Below are positions 39,949 to 48,912 of a stretch of DNA of 64,000 nucleotides, in pieces. Origin of the DNA: a virus; IMG/VR virus record IMGVR_UViG_3300048790_000078, positions 22,260 to 86,259 of that record; one strand, given 5' to 3'. How positions within the stretch are numbered: the stretch's first letter is position 1; the number at the start of each line of letters is the position of its first letter. Both the position numbers and the translations under genes were made by a program. The notes beneath the pieces were generated by a model, which was given only the letters and a program-made list of their open reading frames with translations, made no database searches and was not told the DNA's origin.

Positions 39949-42607
39949 GTTGCCACTCCTGTTGCTCTGGTGGAATATCCCCGAGATCTTCCGCTCTGCT
40001 CTCGAACTTTTGCATTGCTGCCATCCACGCGAGATCGATCGTCCCAACGCTTCCGTTGCGCTGCTTTGCGAGAATAAGTTCTGCCAGCCCGCGAAGATCT
40101 TCGCGATCTTTTTTGTACATCTCCTCGCGAAAGATGAACGCCACTAGGTCAGCATCCTGCTCCAGTGAGTTGTGGACATAGATGTCGTTGGCTACATAGT
40201 TTTCATTTCCCGGTACCGTCAAATCGAACGTCTCCTGAACACCGGACGGCTCTACTGAGACCACCTCATCCCAGTAGATATCGCTGGCTGCTAGCTTTCC
40301 GAGTCGTTCGCATCCAGATGCCGATGCGAACTTTGCGGCCCGCTCACGGCTCATGTTTTGATGGTGGGTAGAAACTCCAGAATAAGAACAACCTGACAAC
40401 TCCGCCAGTTGCCGCGAATCGAGTCCTTTGGAACGCATCGCTGCGTCCACCTCAGTCCACATAGAGGCAGGGATAATGTCGCGATTCGTATTGTGCTCGA
40501 TCATGTCCAGATGCTCGACGATAAGCTCCAGTTGACGCTTGTGTCTCTCGCTCATGGCACCTATAGAGTTGGCGAACCGTGTCATGTCCGGCTTCCCGCT
40601 GAGGGTAACGTGATAATTCACAAGGCCTTTTTTCTGCGGTACAGGAACAGTCCTTGCATTGATAGACAACCTCAGCAGCGCCGATTGAATCTGGCAGGCC
40701 AGCTTCTGACTGCTGGTGGAGTAATAAACATTCGGCCCGTCGTCGAATGAAATACAGCCATCCGTTGACCATAGATGAGCAAGAAACTTTGCGATGGCCG
40801 TTACTGGCTGCATAAATATAGCTTCCGGCATCTTCTTGTCCGGCGCCCTCAACCCGAACAGTCCCATCGGTTCAAGCCACGCCCGCACAGGCGTCATACG
40901 GCCACGTGCTAACCGAAATGAAGCTGACAGGTAAACCTGTATCCATGTTCTCTCCCGTGAAATGCGCGGAGAGATACGGTCGCCAAACATTCGGCTGGCG
41001 CACGCTGCCACCATATCGGCGAGTTCTGGATGCGGGGTCGTGTACTGCACAATATGCCGCGGAAGGGTACATCCATTACCGATCAGATGCCCGAGGAGCA
41101 TCAACTCGTCGTCAGACATCGTTTGAGACTGCGAGCATGCTCTTGTAACGCGAGGCACGCCAATTCTCGTCCCCGTAGTGATTTCATCAAGCCTGAGCCA
41201 CCCCTGGAAGCCCATAAATTTCTGGTTGGCGGTAGCGACAATGGAGCGCCCGAGCTGAGTAGTAAGTCTGAAAGTTGGCTTCATCCCTGTGCTGAACGCC
41301 CGCACAGCAATGCCACACTCCTGCTTTAGCGTATCCTTCCCGCTCGTCAAAACAGGTAAAGGCCCCATGTTTAGCGTTGAGGATATTTCGAGGCGCGCGC
41401 CTGATGAGGCGACCGTCACAAGAGACGCTCCTGCCAGACAGCCAGACTCCTTCAGGTCAATCAGCCGCGGCCGCATGTCGCCGGTCCGCTTCTCGCTCTC
41501 CCTGCTCACCTGGGACAGCGCCACGATCGCCATGTCGAGCTGGTCCGACCCGGTGAGCATCTTCAGCCCGCGGGAGATCTTTGAGACCTCCTGGTTCCGG
41601 CTCTCGCCCTTGCCTGCCATCAACTGCAGGTAGTCGATCACCGCCAGGCAGAACTTGATCTTGTTTTTCTGCTGGCACTGCCGGACCTTCGCGTGGAAGT
41701 CCATCACCGTAAGATTCGAGGAATCGTCCACGTAAAGCGGGGTGTCGACGATCCGGTTGGCGGCCTCGCGTAGCTTCGCGATTTCCTGCTGATTTAGATA
41801 CCCGGCCCGGAGCCGGTGCGAGTCGATCCGCGCCACACTGCACAATAACCGCAGCATGAGGCTTTCGGTGGACATCTCCAGCGCGAAGACGGCCACAGGC
41901 TCGTTATACCGCGATGCCACGTTCCATGCCATGTTCAGGGAGAAGGCACTTTTGCCAGCGCCGGGTCTTGCGGCCAACAGCATCAGTTCGCCGCTTCGCA
42001 GCCCGCCGGTCATCTCGTCGAACTTCGCGAAGCCGATCTGGCGGCCGTTCTCTCGGGTATGCGGTTGGACGAAGCTCTGAAGTCCGCCCGGGAATCCGCG
42101 GAGGTACTCGCCGGCCGAGACAAGGCCGCCGCCGGCCTTCTGCCGTCCCTCTCCGATCCCCATGAACGCTTCCCCGGCGCCAGCGAGGATCTCGTCTGGT
42201 GACTCCTGAGCCAGCAAGGCCCGGTTCCGGATGTGCTCCGAGGTGTGGATGATCCGCCGGAGCGAGGCCTTGTCCTTGATGATTTTGATGTAGCTCGACA
42301 GGTCGCGGACGTGGGGCATGCCCTCTTCCATCGAGAGGAGCCCCGACAGCCCGCCGGCGGATTCCAGTTCTTTGTGCCGCATCAACTCTTCGGCGATTTC
42401 GACGCGGCCGATCTTCTCCCCGCGCTCGGCCAGATCCACCAGGCGGGCGAAGATCAGACGATGCGCGTTCAGGGAAAACAAGTCCGCATGCAGTTCACCG
42501 GCAATCTCGCTGAATCGTTCGCCGTCGATCAGGACAGATGCGAGGACGAACTGTTCAGCCTGACGGCTCTCGGGGAGTCCGCGATCTAATTCGATGTCAG
42601 GCCGCAT
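39938..42607 (-). CDS. dnaB: Replicative DNA helicase DnaB with intein (889-aa precursor)
   Basis: The N-terminal domain starts LDRGLPESRQAEQFVLASVL. Walker A is ARPGAGKS (213-220); H2-H4 motifs include VFALEMSTESLMLRLLCSVA, AVIDYLQLMAG and RLIDLKESG. After removing the 424-aa intein the helicase is 465 aa, normal length, and its C-terminus reads SLEQDADLVAFIFREE and LAKQRNGSVG. The hexamer unwinds DNA at the fork. Its start overlaps an HNH homing gene, and a truncated copy of its own 5-prime end lies beyond that gene. Confidence 0.95.
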   Translation of the reverse strand: MRPDIELDRGLPESRQAEQFVLASVLIDGERFSEIAGELHADLFSLNAHRLIFARLVDLAERGEKIGRVEIAEELMRHKELESAGGLSGLLSMEEGMPHVRDLSSYIKIIKDKASLRRIIHTSEHIRNRALLAQESPDEILAGAGEAFMGIGEGRQKAGGGLVSAGEYLRGFPGGLQSFVQPHTRENGRQIGFAKFDEMTGGLRSGELMLLAARPGAGKSAFSLNMAWNVASRYNEPVAVFALEMSTESLMLRLLCSVARIDSHRLRAGYLNQQEIAKLREAANRIVDTPLYVDDSSNLTVMDFHAKVRQCQQKNKIKFCLAVIDYLQLMAGKGESRNQEVSKISRGLKMLTGSDQLDMAIVALSQVSRESEKRTGDMRPRLIDLKESGCLAGASLVTVASSGARLEISSTLNMGPLPVLTSGKDTLKQECGIAVRAFSTGMKPTFRLTTQLGRSIVATANQKFMGFQGWLRLDEITTGTRIGVPRVTRACSQSQTMSDDELMLLGHLIGNGCTLPRHIVQYTTPHPELADMVAACASRMFGDRISPRISRERTWIQVYLSASFRLARGRMTPVRAWLEPMGLFGLRAPDKKMPEAIFMQPVTAIAKFLAHLWSTDGCISFDDGPNVYYSTSSQKLACQIQSALLRLSINARTVPVPQKKGLVNYHVTLSGKPDMTRFANSIGAMSERHKRQLELIVEHLDMIEHNTNRDIIPASMWTEVDAAMRSKGLDSRQLAELSGCSYSGVSTHHQNMSRERAAKFASASGCERLGKLAASDIYWDEVVSVEPSGVQETFDLTVPGNENYVANDIYVHNSLEQDADLVAFIFREEMYKKDREDLRGLAELILAKQRNGSVGTIDLAWMAAMQKFESRAEDLGDIPPEQQEWQHAD
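40169..41440 (-). other. Intein in DnaB (LAGLIDADG type, 424 aa)
   Basis: Inserted between DLKESG and SLEQDAD, a known intein site of DnaB helicases. Begins CLAGASLVTVASSGARL, has a TANQKFMGFQGW block B, DOD motifs LLGHLIGNGCT and FLAHLWSTDGCI, a helix-turn-helix-like segment, and ends DLTVPGNENYVANDIYVHN before Ser. The penultimate His is present, unlike the portal inteins. Confidence 0.93.
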
Positions 42608-43067
42608 GTGCGCGTGGACTCCTATAGGCGACAGCCTCCGTCAACGCCCTCTCGGGTGTCCAGCCTTTTTTTATCCTCAGCCTGATGACATATGCCGGGA
42701 TCGCTACACGATCAGACCAGTCAGCAATACATAAGTTCTCGCCGTTGTGCTCTATAAGGCGATTGGCCTTTGTATTGCGATTCTGTTGGCTTGGTGTAGC
42801 CCACCGGACGTTTCCAGGTTCATAATTTCCTGCTTTGTTTGGGAATCTATCCAAACTGTGGAGGGAAGTTGGCTTGCGACCAACTGCGGCAAGAAAAGAC
42901 GTAAAACAGACCCTCCACTCTTCGCAGACAATTACGCCCGCGCCGCCATAGCGATTGTAGGCACAATGCTTTGTGTTGTAGCACCGAGCCTTCATTGACA
43001 GCCATGCAATATACTCTCGGCTGTAACCTGAACTATGCACACTTTCACCGTGCTTTCTGATAAACAA
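42597..43067 (-). CDS. HNH homing endonuclease between dnaB copies (156 aa)
   Basis: NRYGGAGVIVCEEWRVCFTS and SLDRFPNKAGNYEPGNVRW are the core shared with endonucleases at 30261 and 50288. Its stop overlaps the ATG of intact dnaB, and 30 bp beyond its start lies a truncated dnaB 5-prime end. It has AT-richer composition. It appears to have invaded the dnaB 5-prime region. Confidence 0.88.
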   Translation of the reverse strand: MFIRKHGESVHSSGYSREYIAWLSMKARCYNTKHCAYNRYGGAGVIVCEEWRVCFTSFLAAVGRKPTSLHSLDRFPNKAGNYEPGNVRWATPSQQNRNTKANRLIEHNGENLCIADWSDRVAIPAYVIRLRIKKGWTPERALTEAVAYRSPRAHAA

Positions 43068-43096
43068 CCAGTCCCCGCTTCCGGCTTATAGCCTGA

Positions 43097-43231
43097 TTAA
43101 ATTGCCGCCACTTCAGTGAACCGCTCCCCGTCGAGGATGATCGATCCGAGGAGGAACCGCTCGGCGTCGAGCGCCTGCGGAAGTCCGCGATCCAGCGGAG
43201 AGGTGTCCGACGGTGCTCCGTTCCTGCTCAT
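43097..43231 (-). pseudogene. Truncated dnaB 5-prime copy (44 codons)
   Basis: MSRNGAPSDTSPLDRGLPQ and AERFLLGSIILDGERFTEVA align with the start of intact dnaB (LDRGLPESRQAEQFVLASVL, IDGERFSEIA), about 60 percent identical over about 30 residues, then stop at TAA. It is ATGA-coupled to the HD gene, as the original dnaB would be. The downstream HNH gene and a diverged second 5-prime end separate it from the functional gene. Confidence 0.8.
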
Positions 43232-43944
43232 CGGGCATGCCTGTTCGTACTTGTCCAGGTATCTTCCGCGCCATCCTTGTGCGCGGCCACCCACTCGCGC
43301 ATGTAGCGGCACAGTTCGATGTGCCATTCGACCTGACGGTTCCGATAATCACCAGCCTTGAATCGCCCGCTGGTCATATCGGCGTGATGCGCCATCTTCA
43401 GATACTCGTGGATCTCGCCGGTCCAGTTCGCCATCAGCAGATAGAGCCAGCGGGGAGTGAGCGTAATCGCCAGTTTATCGGCGACACAAAGCCGGGAGAA
43501 CGGGAGTCCGAGGCGCTTCGCAAAATACCGCGAATGGAGCAAGCTGAAATCGTGCCAGCGATAACGCGGCCGACGCAACAGCGTGAATGAGTTCTCGCAT
43601 ATAACGATCTCCCATCCGGCGATCAGCAACGCATTGAATTCCTGAGTGTTTACGCGCCACGGAACACCCTTCCCGCCGTGCGACCATTCCATCCACTCGA
43701 AATCGTATGGCCTTCTGTCGAACAGGCTCTGCATGATTCTTGCCCCTACAGTCGGGTGCTCCTCGCCTTCCGGGCCGTCCATGTTCGGCTTGCAGAGATA
43801 GCCGATGTCATGGACAAAGAATGCCACCCACAAGCGCGGATCGAACGGGAAGCCGTAGAGCCTCCACCATGCCGCCGCGACGAACCACGGGTGCAGGAAA
43901 AAGCAGTGCGCCCCGAATAAAACTGACTTTGTTCCGACTCTCAT
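43228..43944 (-). CDS. HD-domain phosphohydrolase-like protein (238 aa)
   Basis: VLFGAHCFFLHPWF supplies an early His, FVHDIGYLCKPNMDG is the HD motif, and HPTVGARIM a later His. HD phage proteins are often nucleotide phosphohydrolases. A Trp- and Tyr-rich C-terminal half follows. Start at ATG 43944 (ATGA overlap). Confidence 0.65.
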   Translation of the reverse strand: MRVGTKSVLFGAHCFFLHPWFVAAAWWRLYGFPFDPRLWVAFFVHDIGYLCKPNMDGPEGEEHPTVGARIMQSLFDRRPYDFEWMEWSHGGKGVPWRVNTQEFNALLIAGWEIVICENSFTLLRRPRYRWHDFSLLHSRYFAKRLGLPFSRLCVADKLAITLTPRWLYLLMANWTGEIHEYLKMAHHADMTSGRFKAGDYRNRQVEWHIELCRYMREWVAAHKDGAEDTWTSTNRHAR

Positions 43945-44135
43945 CGCTCTGGCACCCACGCCGCCGTCTCCGAATCCCATTTCACAAACCTGCCTCCCTT
44001 TCCGTCGTACACCGGCTTACTACAGTCGGCCTTCGCTTCGTGCTCCGCGACCTGCTTCAGCGCTTCCTCTGCCGTTGCAGCCTCAAACGTGCGGCAACAG
44101 GTCCGGCAGTGCATCTGGTGACTTCCGCCGTTCAC
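43941..44135 (-). CDS. Small Cys-rich protein (64 aa)
   Basis: GTG start at 44135 (GTGA) giving VNGGSHQMHCRTCCRTF, then a helix (AEEALKQVAEHEAKADC). ATG 44114 is an alternative. Possible zinc finger. Confidence 0.5.
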   Translation of the reverse strand: MNGGSHQMHCRTCCRTFEAATAEEALKQVAEHEAKADCSKPVYDGKGGRFVKWDSETAAWVPER

Positions 44136-44377
44136 GGCTGCACCCTGACTTTCCGCTTGTAGTCCACCATCCACGACCGGCAGGAACTGGCAGGGCGGGC
44201 TGGCCAGATGAAATCGAACTCCTTGAGGTCCACGGGCGGATCCAGCGCGTCGCCTTGGATGAATCGGAACGGGTACCTCGACTGTGGCCGGATGTCGATC
44301 CCGGTCACGTCGAACCCGGCGCGATGCAGGCCCATACCGGCCCCGCCAGCGCAGCAGAAAAGATCGAGTGCCATCAC
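44132..44377 (-). pseudogene. DNA methyltransferase relic (81 codons)
   Basis: ALDLFCCAGGAGMGLHRAGF and DVTGIDIRPQ are motif I of cytosine methyltransferases; FIQGDALDPP and EFDFIW follow. Catalytic ASPPCQ is present only in another frame (one G missing near 44200), and no target-recognition domain follows. A decayed phage methyltransferase that keeps coupling overlaps. Confidence 0.65.
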
Positions 44378-44778
44378 AGTCCCTTCCTCCCCACCAGCGC
44401 CCGCTCACATACCGCGATCTCGGAAGGGTGAACGCTGAGCACGCCGCCGGAATACGGCCCACTGATGAACTCCACCTGGAAGTTTGCCGAATCGTTCCGG
44501 TCGGCGACAAAGCCCTCCGATTCCCCGACGCGAACCAGGTCACCGATGTTGAACGACACGCCCCGGTATTTCTTCGTGTGCTCGAATGCGGGCGTGTTGC
44601 GCGGCGCTCCAAGCATACGCACATTCACGTCCATCAGCTTGATATCCGGCCACGGCTCCCGAACGTGAATCCAGTGCCGGTACCGCGCTTTGGATCGGGT
44701 CAGTGCGTGGACGGTCGTTTCTCCCCAATCGGAGCCCTTGACGGAACACGCGAATGCTCTCAGTTTCAGTTCGCTCAC
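44374..44778 (-). CDS. Hypothetical protein (134 aa)
   Basis: GTG start. Mixed alpha/beta (ARYRHWIHVREPWPDIKLMD, VSFNIGDLVRVGESEGFVAD). It ends ALVGRKGL at a GGAAGG-GTGA junction nearly identical to that of the next gene upstream (GLVGRKAL). Unrecognised. Confidence 0.6.
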   Translation of the reverse strand: MSELKLRAFACSVKGSDWGETTVHALTRSKARYRHWIHVREPWPDIKLMDVNVRMLGAPRNTPAFEHTKKYRGVSFNIGDLVRVGESEGFVADRNDSANFQVEFISGPYSGGVLSVHPSEIAVCERALVGRKGL

Positions 44779-45329
44779 AGTGCTTTCCTTCCCACCAAAC
44801 CCCGCACGATCTCCCCTGCTTCCCCAGGCGGCAACTCTCGGGACCGCGGATCGCGTACAGGTTCAAGCCGCGGCGCCACACGGCCACCAGCGGCTTCCGG
44901 CAGACCATCCGGGTAATGTTCCGACCATTCTGGCGGAGGAAGCGCGTCCAGTGGCTTGTTGCCCATCGCGCAAAAGGCCCACCGGAATTCCTTCATTCCG
45001 GGCCACTTGTCGTACAGCCGAACGAACCGGCGAACGAAGTCCATCGCCTGCTTTTGGGTTTCGCACATCGCACACACCTCGGCCCCGATCAACGGCACCG
45101 CCTGCACCAGTGAATACCCGTAATTGCCGGCTATCATCTCAGCGACCAACGTCCCGTACTCGCTCGGGAGAACTGCAGGTTTTGCTACCGGCGGTTCGGC
45201 CGCCTGCTTCGCCAGCCCAACCAGCGCCACGCCACGGGGACACGAGCACCGCGCCATCCCGCCCTTCTCGGATTCCACCCAGTAGCCGCCGGCAGCGGCG
45301 CATCGTTCACACGGTTCAGGTAACGTCAT
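44775..45329 (-). CDS. Hypothetical protein with zinc ribbon (184 aa)
   Basis: TAATG overlap with the DUF1376 gene. CERCAAAGGYWVESEKGGMA and CSCP form a zinc ribbon; a helical middle (AMDFVRRFVRLYDKWPGMKE) and Pro-rich tail follow. In this position phages often encode a helicase-loader partner, but no ATPase motif is present. Confidence 0.6.
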   Translation of the reverse strand: MTLPEPCERCAAAGGYWVESEKGGMARCSCPRGVALVGLAKQAAEPPVAKPAVLPSEYGTLVAEMIAGNYGYSLVQAVPLIGAEVCAMCETQKQAMDFVRRFVRLYDKWPGMKEFRWAFCAMGNKPLDALPPPEWSEHYPDGLPEAAGGRVAPRLEPVRDPRSRELPPGEAGEIVRGLVGRKAL

Positions 45330-46117
45330 TATTTCTCCCCTAGCGCCATTTTCGTCAGCATGTTGTTTTCGTTCCTGCGCACCAACCGGTCCGGGACGTT
45401 CTGAAACAGGGATCCTGTTCCGTTCCGCGCAATCGCCGATTCGACGGCCTTCGGATCGTCTTCCCACCGGCGGTTATTGATCCACGTTGAGGCGTGTATC
45501 GGACGCTCCATCGATGCAATCTTCACGGACTGCAATCGAAGACCGGCGATCACAGCGTCGCGCTCATCCGGTTTGATCTTTCGGGCATCGGCTTTCCCGC
45601 GCGCCTTGTTTTCCTTGACAGGCCATGAGGGCCAGAAAACGCCATCAAACCATTGATCTGATTCGGCTTGCATGGAAGGTTTTCTTTTCTGTTTAAGATC
45701 AAAAACAGAACCTTCAGAATCAGACTCAAACGGGCGTATGTGATCGGACGAACTATCGTCCGTATGTACGTCCGTATCATCGGATGTTGAACGGTCCCTG
45801 CGTCTTCGTACAGCATCCGAAGCCTGCTCACTCTTCGATATTGCGCGCGTTCTCTCTATCTCTTGTCGCGAGTTGTAAAGCCTTTCTTGACCACTGAAAC
45901 AGACAACCACACGCGGCCACAGCTTTGCAAATTCTTTCACCGGTATACGGAGAACGCGGGCGATTTCCTCGGGATTGGTCGGCAGTCCGTCATTCGTCCA
46001 TGATGCGTTCAGGCAGCGATGGAAGAGTCCCAGTTCGGCCAGCGACATGGCTGCGTATTTAGCGTCTGCCTCGGCGTCCTTTGGGAACCATCGGAAGTAT
46101 GGGAGTTCCTTCGCCAT
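45329..46117 (-). CDS. DUF1376 replication-initiation-like protein (262 aa)
   Basis: ELPYFRWFPKDAEADAKYAA, LGLFHRCLNASWTNDGLP and ARVLRIPVKEFAKLW are the DUF1376 domain found at the N-terminus of phage replication O-like proteins. A Ser/Asp-rich linker leads to a basic C-terminal domain (ASTWINNRRWEDD). TAATG-coupled to the HNH gene. It probably binds the origin or loads DnaB (inference). Confidence 0.75.
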   Translation of the reverse strand: MAKELPYFRWFPKDAEADAKYAAMSLAELGLFHRCLNASWTNDGLPTNPEEIARVLRIPVKEFAKLWPRVVVCFSGQERLYNSRQEIERTRAISKSEQASDAVRRRRDRSTSDDTDVHTDDSSSDHIRPFESDSEGSVFDLKQKRKPSMQAESDQWFDGVFWPSWPVKENKARGKADARKIKPDERDAVIAGLRLQSVKIASMERPIHASTWINNRRWEDDPKAVESAIARNGTGSLFQNVPDRLVRRNENNMLTKMALGEK

Positions 46118-46677
46118 TACTCGGCAGCCTCTTCTTTTCGCCGCTTCAAAATTCCAGAGACGTATCTTGCAAATCCGTCCCGGCCGTCGAAGTACCTCTT
46201 GCTGTCTCTCCACGCCGCTTTTTGGATAGCCCCTTCTACCTCGTCAACCCCGTACTCCCGAATCCAGCGGAGTATTGTGGATGTCTGCGGGGCGTCGTAA
46301 TAAATTCTGGCGTGTTCTGTCCAGTACGCCAGAACATTATCAGCGATCTCCTTGTAGAGGTCGTCCAGAACCTTCTTGGATTCCAGGTAAATGCGGGCTT
46401 CGGAAATCTCCTGCTGGACCGCCAGGAGTTGCATATTCGCGTCAGGTCGAACGGTCACCGCTCCTAAGACACGGTCGCTCTTTCCTGCGTTGCAATCGAC
46501 ACACGACGTCGTGAGGTTCTCTTCTGTATCCTCGCCGCCCTTACTCAGCGGGTGGATATGGTCCAGTTGAAGAACCGCATCGGGCGGCCTTAGTCCACAG
46601 TACTGGCAAGTGAAAAGATCACGTTCAAAGATTGCAAAGCGGGCGCGCTTTGACCTGGAGGTTCTTGCTTTCGGCAT
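46117..46677 (-). CDS. HNH endonuclease (186 aa)
   Basis: CQYCGLRPPDAVLQLDHIHP, LSKGGEDTEENLTTSCVDCN is a complete HNH/zinc motif. A long helical C-terminus follows. Coupled by TGATG and TAATG to neighbours, so it looks like a resident replication-module gene rather than a homing insertion. Confidence 0.85.
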   Translation of the reverse strand: MPKARTSRSKRARFAIFERDLFTCQYCGLRPPDAVLQLDHIHPLSKGGEDTEENLTTSCVDCNAGKSDRVLGAVTVRPDANMQLLAVQQEISEARIYLESKKVLDDLYKEIADNVLAYWTEHARIYYDAPQTSTILRWIREYGVDEVEGAIQKAAWRDSKRYFDGRDGFARYVSGILKRRKEEAAE

Positions 46678-46943
46678 CAGCCGGCCACCACGTGTGTGGC
46701 TGCGGCTCCCGGCGCCTCCATACTGCGCTGAACCGTCTGGATGGCGCTCTGGAACAACCAGCGCTTCTCAATCGGCCGCTGCTTGTCCGGGGTGTCCTTG
46801 CACTCTCGCCAGGCGTTACGGATAGCGCGTTTCAGTTCCTGGGGGATTGGGGCGAAGTGGGTCTTGCAGAAAAACCCCTCGGCCATCACAGTGCAGCCAG
46901 GGTAATTGCAACGAGGTTTCGGCGGTGACTTCGGTTTCTTCAA
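46677..46943 (-). CDS. Small zinc-finger protein (88 aa)
   Basis: TTG start after AAGGAGGG. CNYPGCTVMAEGFFCKTHF is a C..C..C..H zinc site; a helical C-terminus follows. First gene of the replication sub-operon. Confidence 0.65.
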   Translation of the reverse strand: MKKPKSPPKPRCNYPGCTVMAEGFFCKTHFAPIPQELKRAIRNAWRECKDTPDKQRPIEKRWLFQSAIQTVQRSMEAPGAAATHVVAG

Positions 46944-47076
46944 GCAATCCCTCCTTGGGATTCAGAGGCATCGGGCCGGGCAAGGAGTTCCGACCCGATT
47001 CGCGCCTCAGTCTTTGCGGACAGCAACGACCGCAAACTTAGTCTACCGCGCTCCACTCCTCAGAGCAAGCGCCGGC

Positions 47077-47964
47077 TCAACGTCTATCGATAACGATTCC
47101 AGCCGATGCTGCCCGCACGTCACAGGAATTGCATAGCGGCCCCGTGGGCACTACCATCACGCCTTTCTTTCCGTCCGGGCGCGTTCCCCAGCGGTGATGC
47201 TTACCGCACGCTTTGGCAATCACCGCGAGCCTGTCAATCTCCGTCGCCACGTCAGGCGCGTAGCGGCGAATCATCGTCAGTTCGTCCACCCGCGCGAACG
47301 CTCCACAGAAACACTCCCCAGACATCGCCAGCGGACTTTCCTTAATCGGATTACGCGGGAGGTCTTCGGCGCTCATGTACGCCGCCTGATCCGCCTGGGT
47401 GAAGTTGTGGCAAGGCGCGGTCCAGTATCGGCGCTTGTTGGCGATCCGCCGCGTTACCGGAAACAGCAACTCGTTTCGCATGTAATCCGAGTCCTTGATC
47501 GTTTCCTCGCCAATCTTCAGCGGTTCGACGCTGCCCATGCGGCGCGTGCTTTCTTCGGAACGGCATCCGGTTATCAGCGCAACTTTCTGCTTCGGGAACA
47601 ACTTCATGATCTTCCGAACGGCGCGCTCTTTGATTCGGTTATAAACCCATGCGTGGCGACCGGGGCCGGGAAATCCGCGATCTCGGACGAACTTCTCGTA
47701 CGTCTCAGTTTCGCTCTTGAACACGTGCAAGTTCCAACCGAACTCGTCGCAGGTTTCCTCAACGTGCCGCCGCGTGGCAAACGATCCAATTCCGGTGTCG
47801 ATGTGGTAAACGTCACCGGTGAACTTCTGGTGCGTGCTGGCGATCTTCACCGCCGTCAGAGAATCGTGTCCGCCGGAATAGAGCGGAACCATGACATCGG
47901 CACCGCGTTCAAAAGCCTCATCGATCACTGCCATCGAACTCTCCAGTAAAGCCTGTTCTGTCAT
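47077..47964 (-). CDS. PAPS-reductase-like PP-loop protein 2 (295 aa)
   Basis: VPLYSGGHDSLTAVKIA is the PP-loop; VYHIDTGIG, ALITGCRSEESTRR and APCHNFTQADQ fit the phosphoadenosine-phosphosulfate-reductase family. Extra C-terminal Cys (ECFCGAFA, LCNSC) could bind a metal or Fe-S centre, as in some sulfur-transfer ATPases. Substrate unknown. ATG 47964 preceded by AAAGGACATGGGG. Confidence 0.8.
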   Translation of the reverse strand: MTEQALLESSMAVIDEAFERGADVMVPLYSGGHDSLTAVKIASTHQKFTGDVYHIDTGIGSFATRRHVEETCDEFGWNLHVFKSETETYEKFVRDRGFPGPGRHAWVYNRIKERAVRKIMKLFPKQKVALITGCRSEESTRRMGSVEPLKIGEETIKDSDYMRNELLFPVTRRIANKRRYWTAPCHNFTQADQAAYMSAEDLPRNPIKESPLAMSGECFCGAFARVDELTMIRRYAPDVATEIDRLAVIAKACGKHHRWGTRPDGKKGVMVVPTGPLCNSCDVRAASAGIVIDRR

Positions 47965-48032
47965 TGCCCCATGTCCTTTACATTCGACGGGCGGCAACGG
48001 ACTCCCCGCAACCGCCCGCCATCCCTGCAACC

Positions 48033-48287
48033 TCAGACCGCCGGATCATCGCCGGGGCCTGAATTACCAGGTTTCTTATAGCTCAACCACCTCGCGACCA
48101 GATACTCCGCGAATTCATCACCCGGCTTGAGGGCGCGCCCGTCCCCCAGCGTAATCGAACCGCCGTTTTCATCGCTGTAGAGGACATACTCGACAACTTT
48201 TCCGTTCAGCAGCACAACAGACTGCCCGCGGTCGCCCGGCGGCGGAAGCTCCATAACATCGCCGGTAATCAGGTTTTTCATCTTCAT
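48033..48287 (-). CDS. Small hypothetical protein (84 aa)
   Basis: ITGDVMELPPPGDRGQSVVL, VVEYVLYSDENGGSITLGDG: beta-barrel-like. Start chosen at ATG 48287. Unrecognised. Confidence 0.55.
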   Translation of the reverse strand: MKMKNLITGDVMELPPPGDRGQSVVLLNGKVVEYVLYSDENGGSITLGDGRALKPGDEFAEYLVARWLSYKKPGNSGPGDDPAV

Positions 48288-48324
48288 TGCGTCCACCACT
48301 CCACCACTAGCATACGGACAGGCA

Positions 48325-48912
48325 TTACTGCAGCACCGCCCAGTGCCGTTGCTCGTGAAAGGCTTCCGGATTGCCGCCCATGTCCGGATGCACCGCTTTC
48401 GCCGCGAGCCGGTAGGCGCCCTGTAAATCGCCTCTGACCTGCTTCTCCGCCCAGCCTGTCTGCTGAGACAGGAAAGCCACCGCCCTTGCTCGGCTATCGC
48501 CCGCCGGCGGCAGCGCCGCGAACCCGCGGTACTGCTCATTGTTGCGGGTGACGCCGTAGCGGTCCACCATGCGCAGCGCCTGGAGCGACAGCGCGATCGC
48601 GCGGAGGTTATCCTCCCAGCCATTGAATCGGTCGCACGGGAACGACATCTGCCCGCTAGAGCCCATGAACGTCACAATCACGCCAGGCTGAGATGGACGC
48701 GCTGCCGACCTCGGCCACCCATCGTTGCGGATATCTTCGCGCTTCAGATGCGCCTGAATCAGGATGTCCGTTGCCTTCAGGTGCTTCAGTTCAGTTTCTA
48801 GGAGATCCAGCGTGCTGGCGTATGCCGCCCGGAACGGAGCGTGCTTCCGCTTCCAACTCGGCGTCGGGACTCCGGGCCACTGGTCGACAGCGACGAAACA
48901 GGCGTCGATCAC
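48325..48912 (-). CDS. Protein with C-terminal J-domain-like HPD motif (195 aa)
   Basis: GTG start overlapping the previous stop. The end reads AYRLAAKAVHPDMGGNPEAF, resembling the HPD loop of DnaJ-like domains found in phage proteins, which recruit Hsp70. The upstream region is helical and lacks a recognisable motif. The chaperone link is inferred. Confidence 0.6.
   Translation of the reverse strand: MIDACFVAVDQWPGVPTPSWKRKHAPFRAAYASTLDLLETELKHLKATDILIQAHLKREDIRNDGWPRSAARPSQPGVIVTFMGSSGQMSFPCDRFNGWEDNLRAIALSLQALRMVDRYGVTRNNEQYRGFAALPPAGDSRARAVAFLSQQTGWAEKQVRGDLQGAYRLAAKAVHPDMGGNPEAFHEQRHWAVLQ

Noticed and set aside
42597-43231. Group I intron joining the dnaB fragment to dnaB
   Set aside because: The downstream dnaB already contains its own version of the same N-terminus, so splicing would give a duplicated start.
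44132-44624. Intact methyltransferase read through the alternate frame
   Set aside because: Even with one base restored the frame runs into the next small gene and lacks later motifs, so a relic is the better reading.
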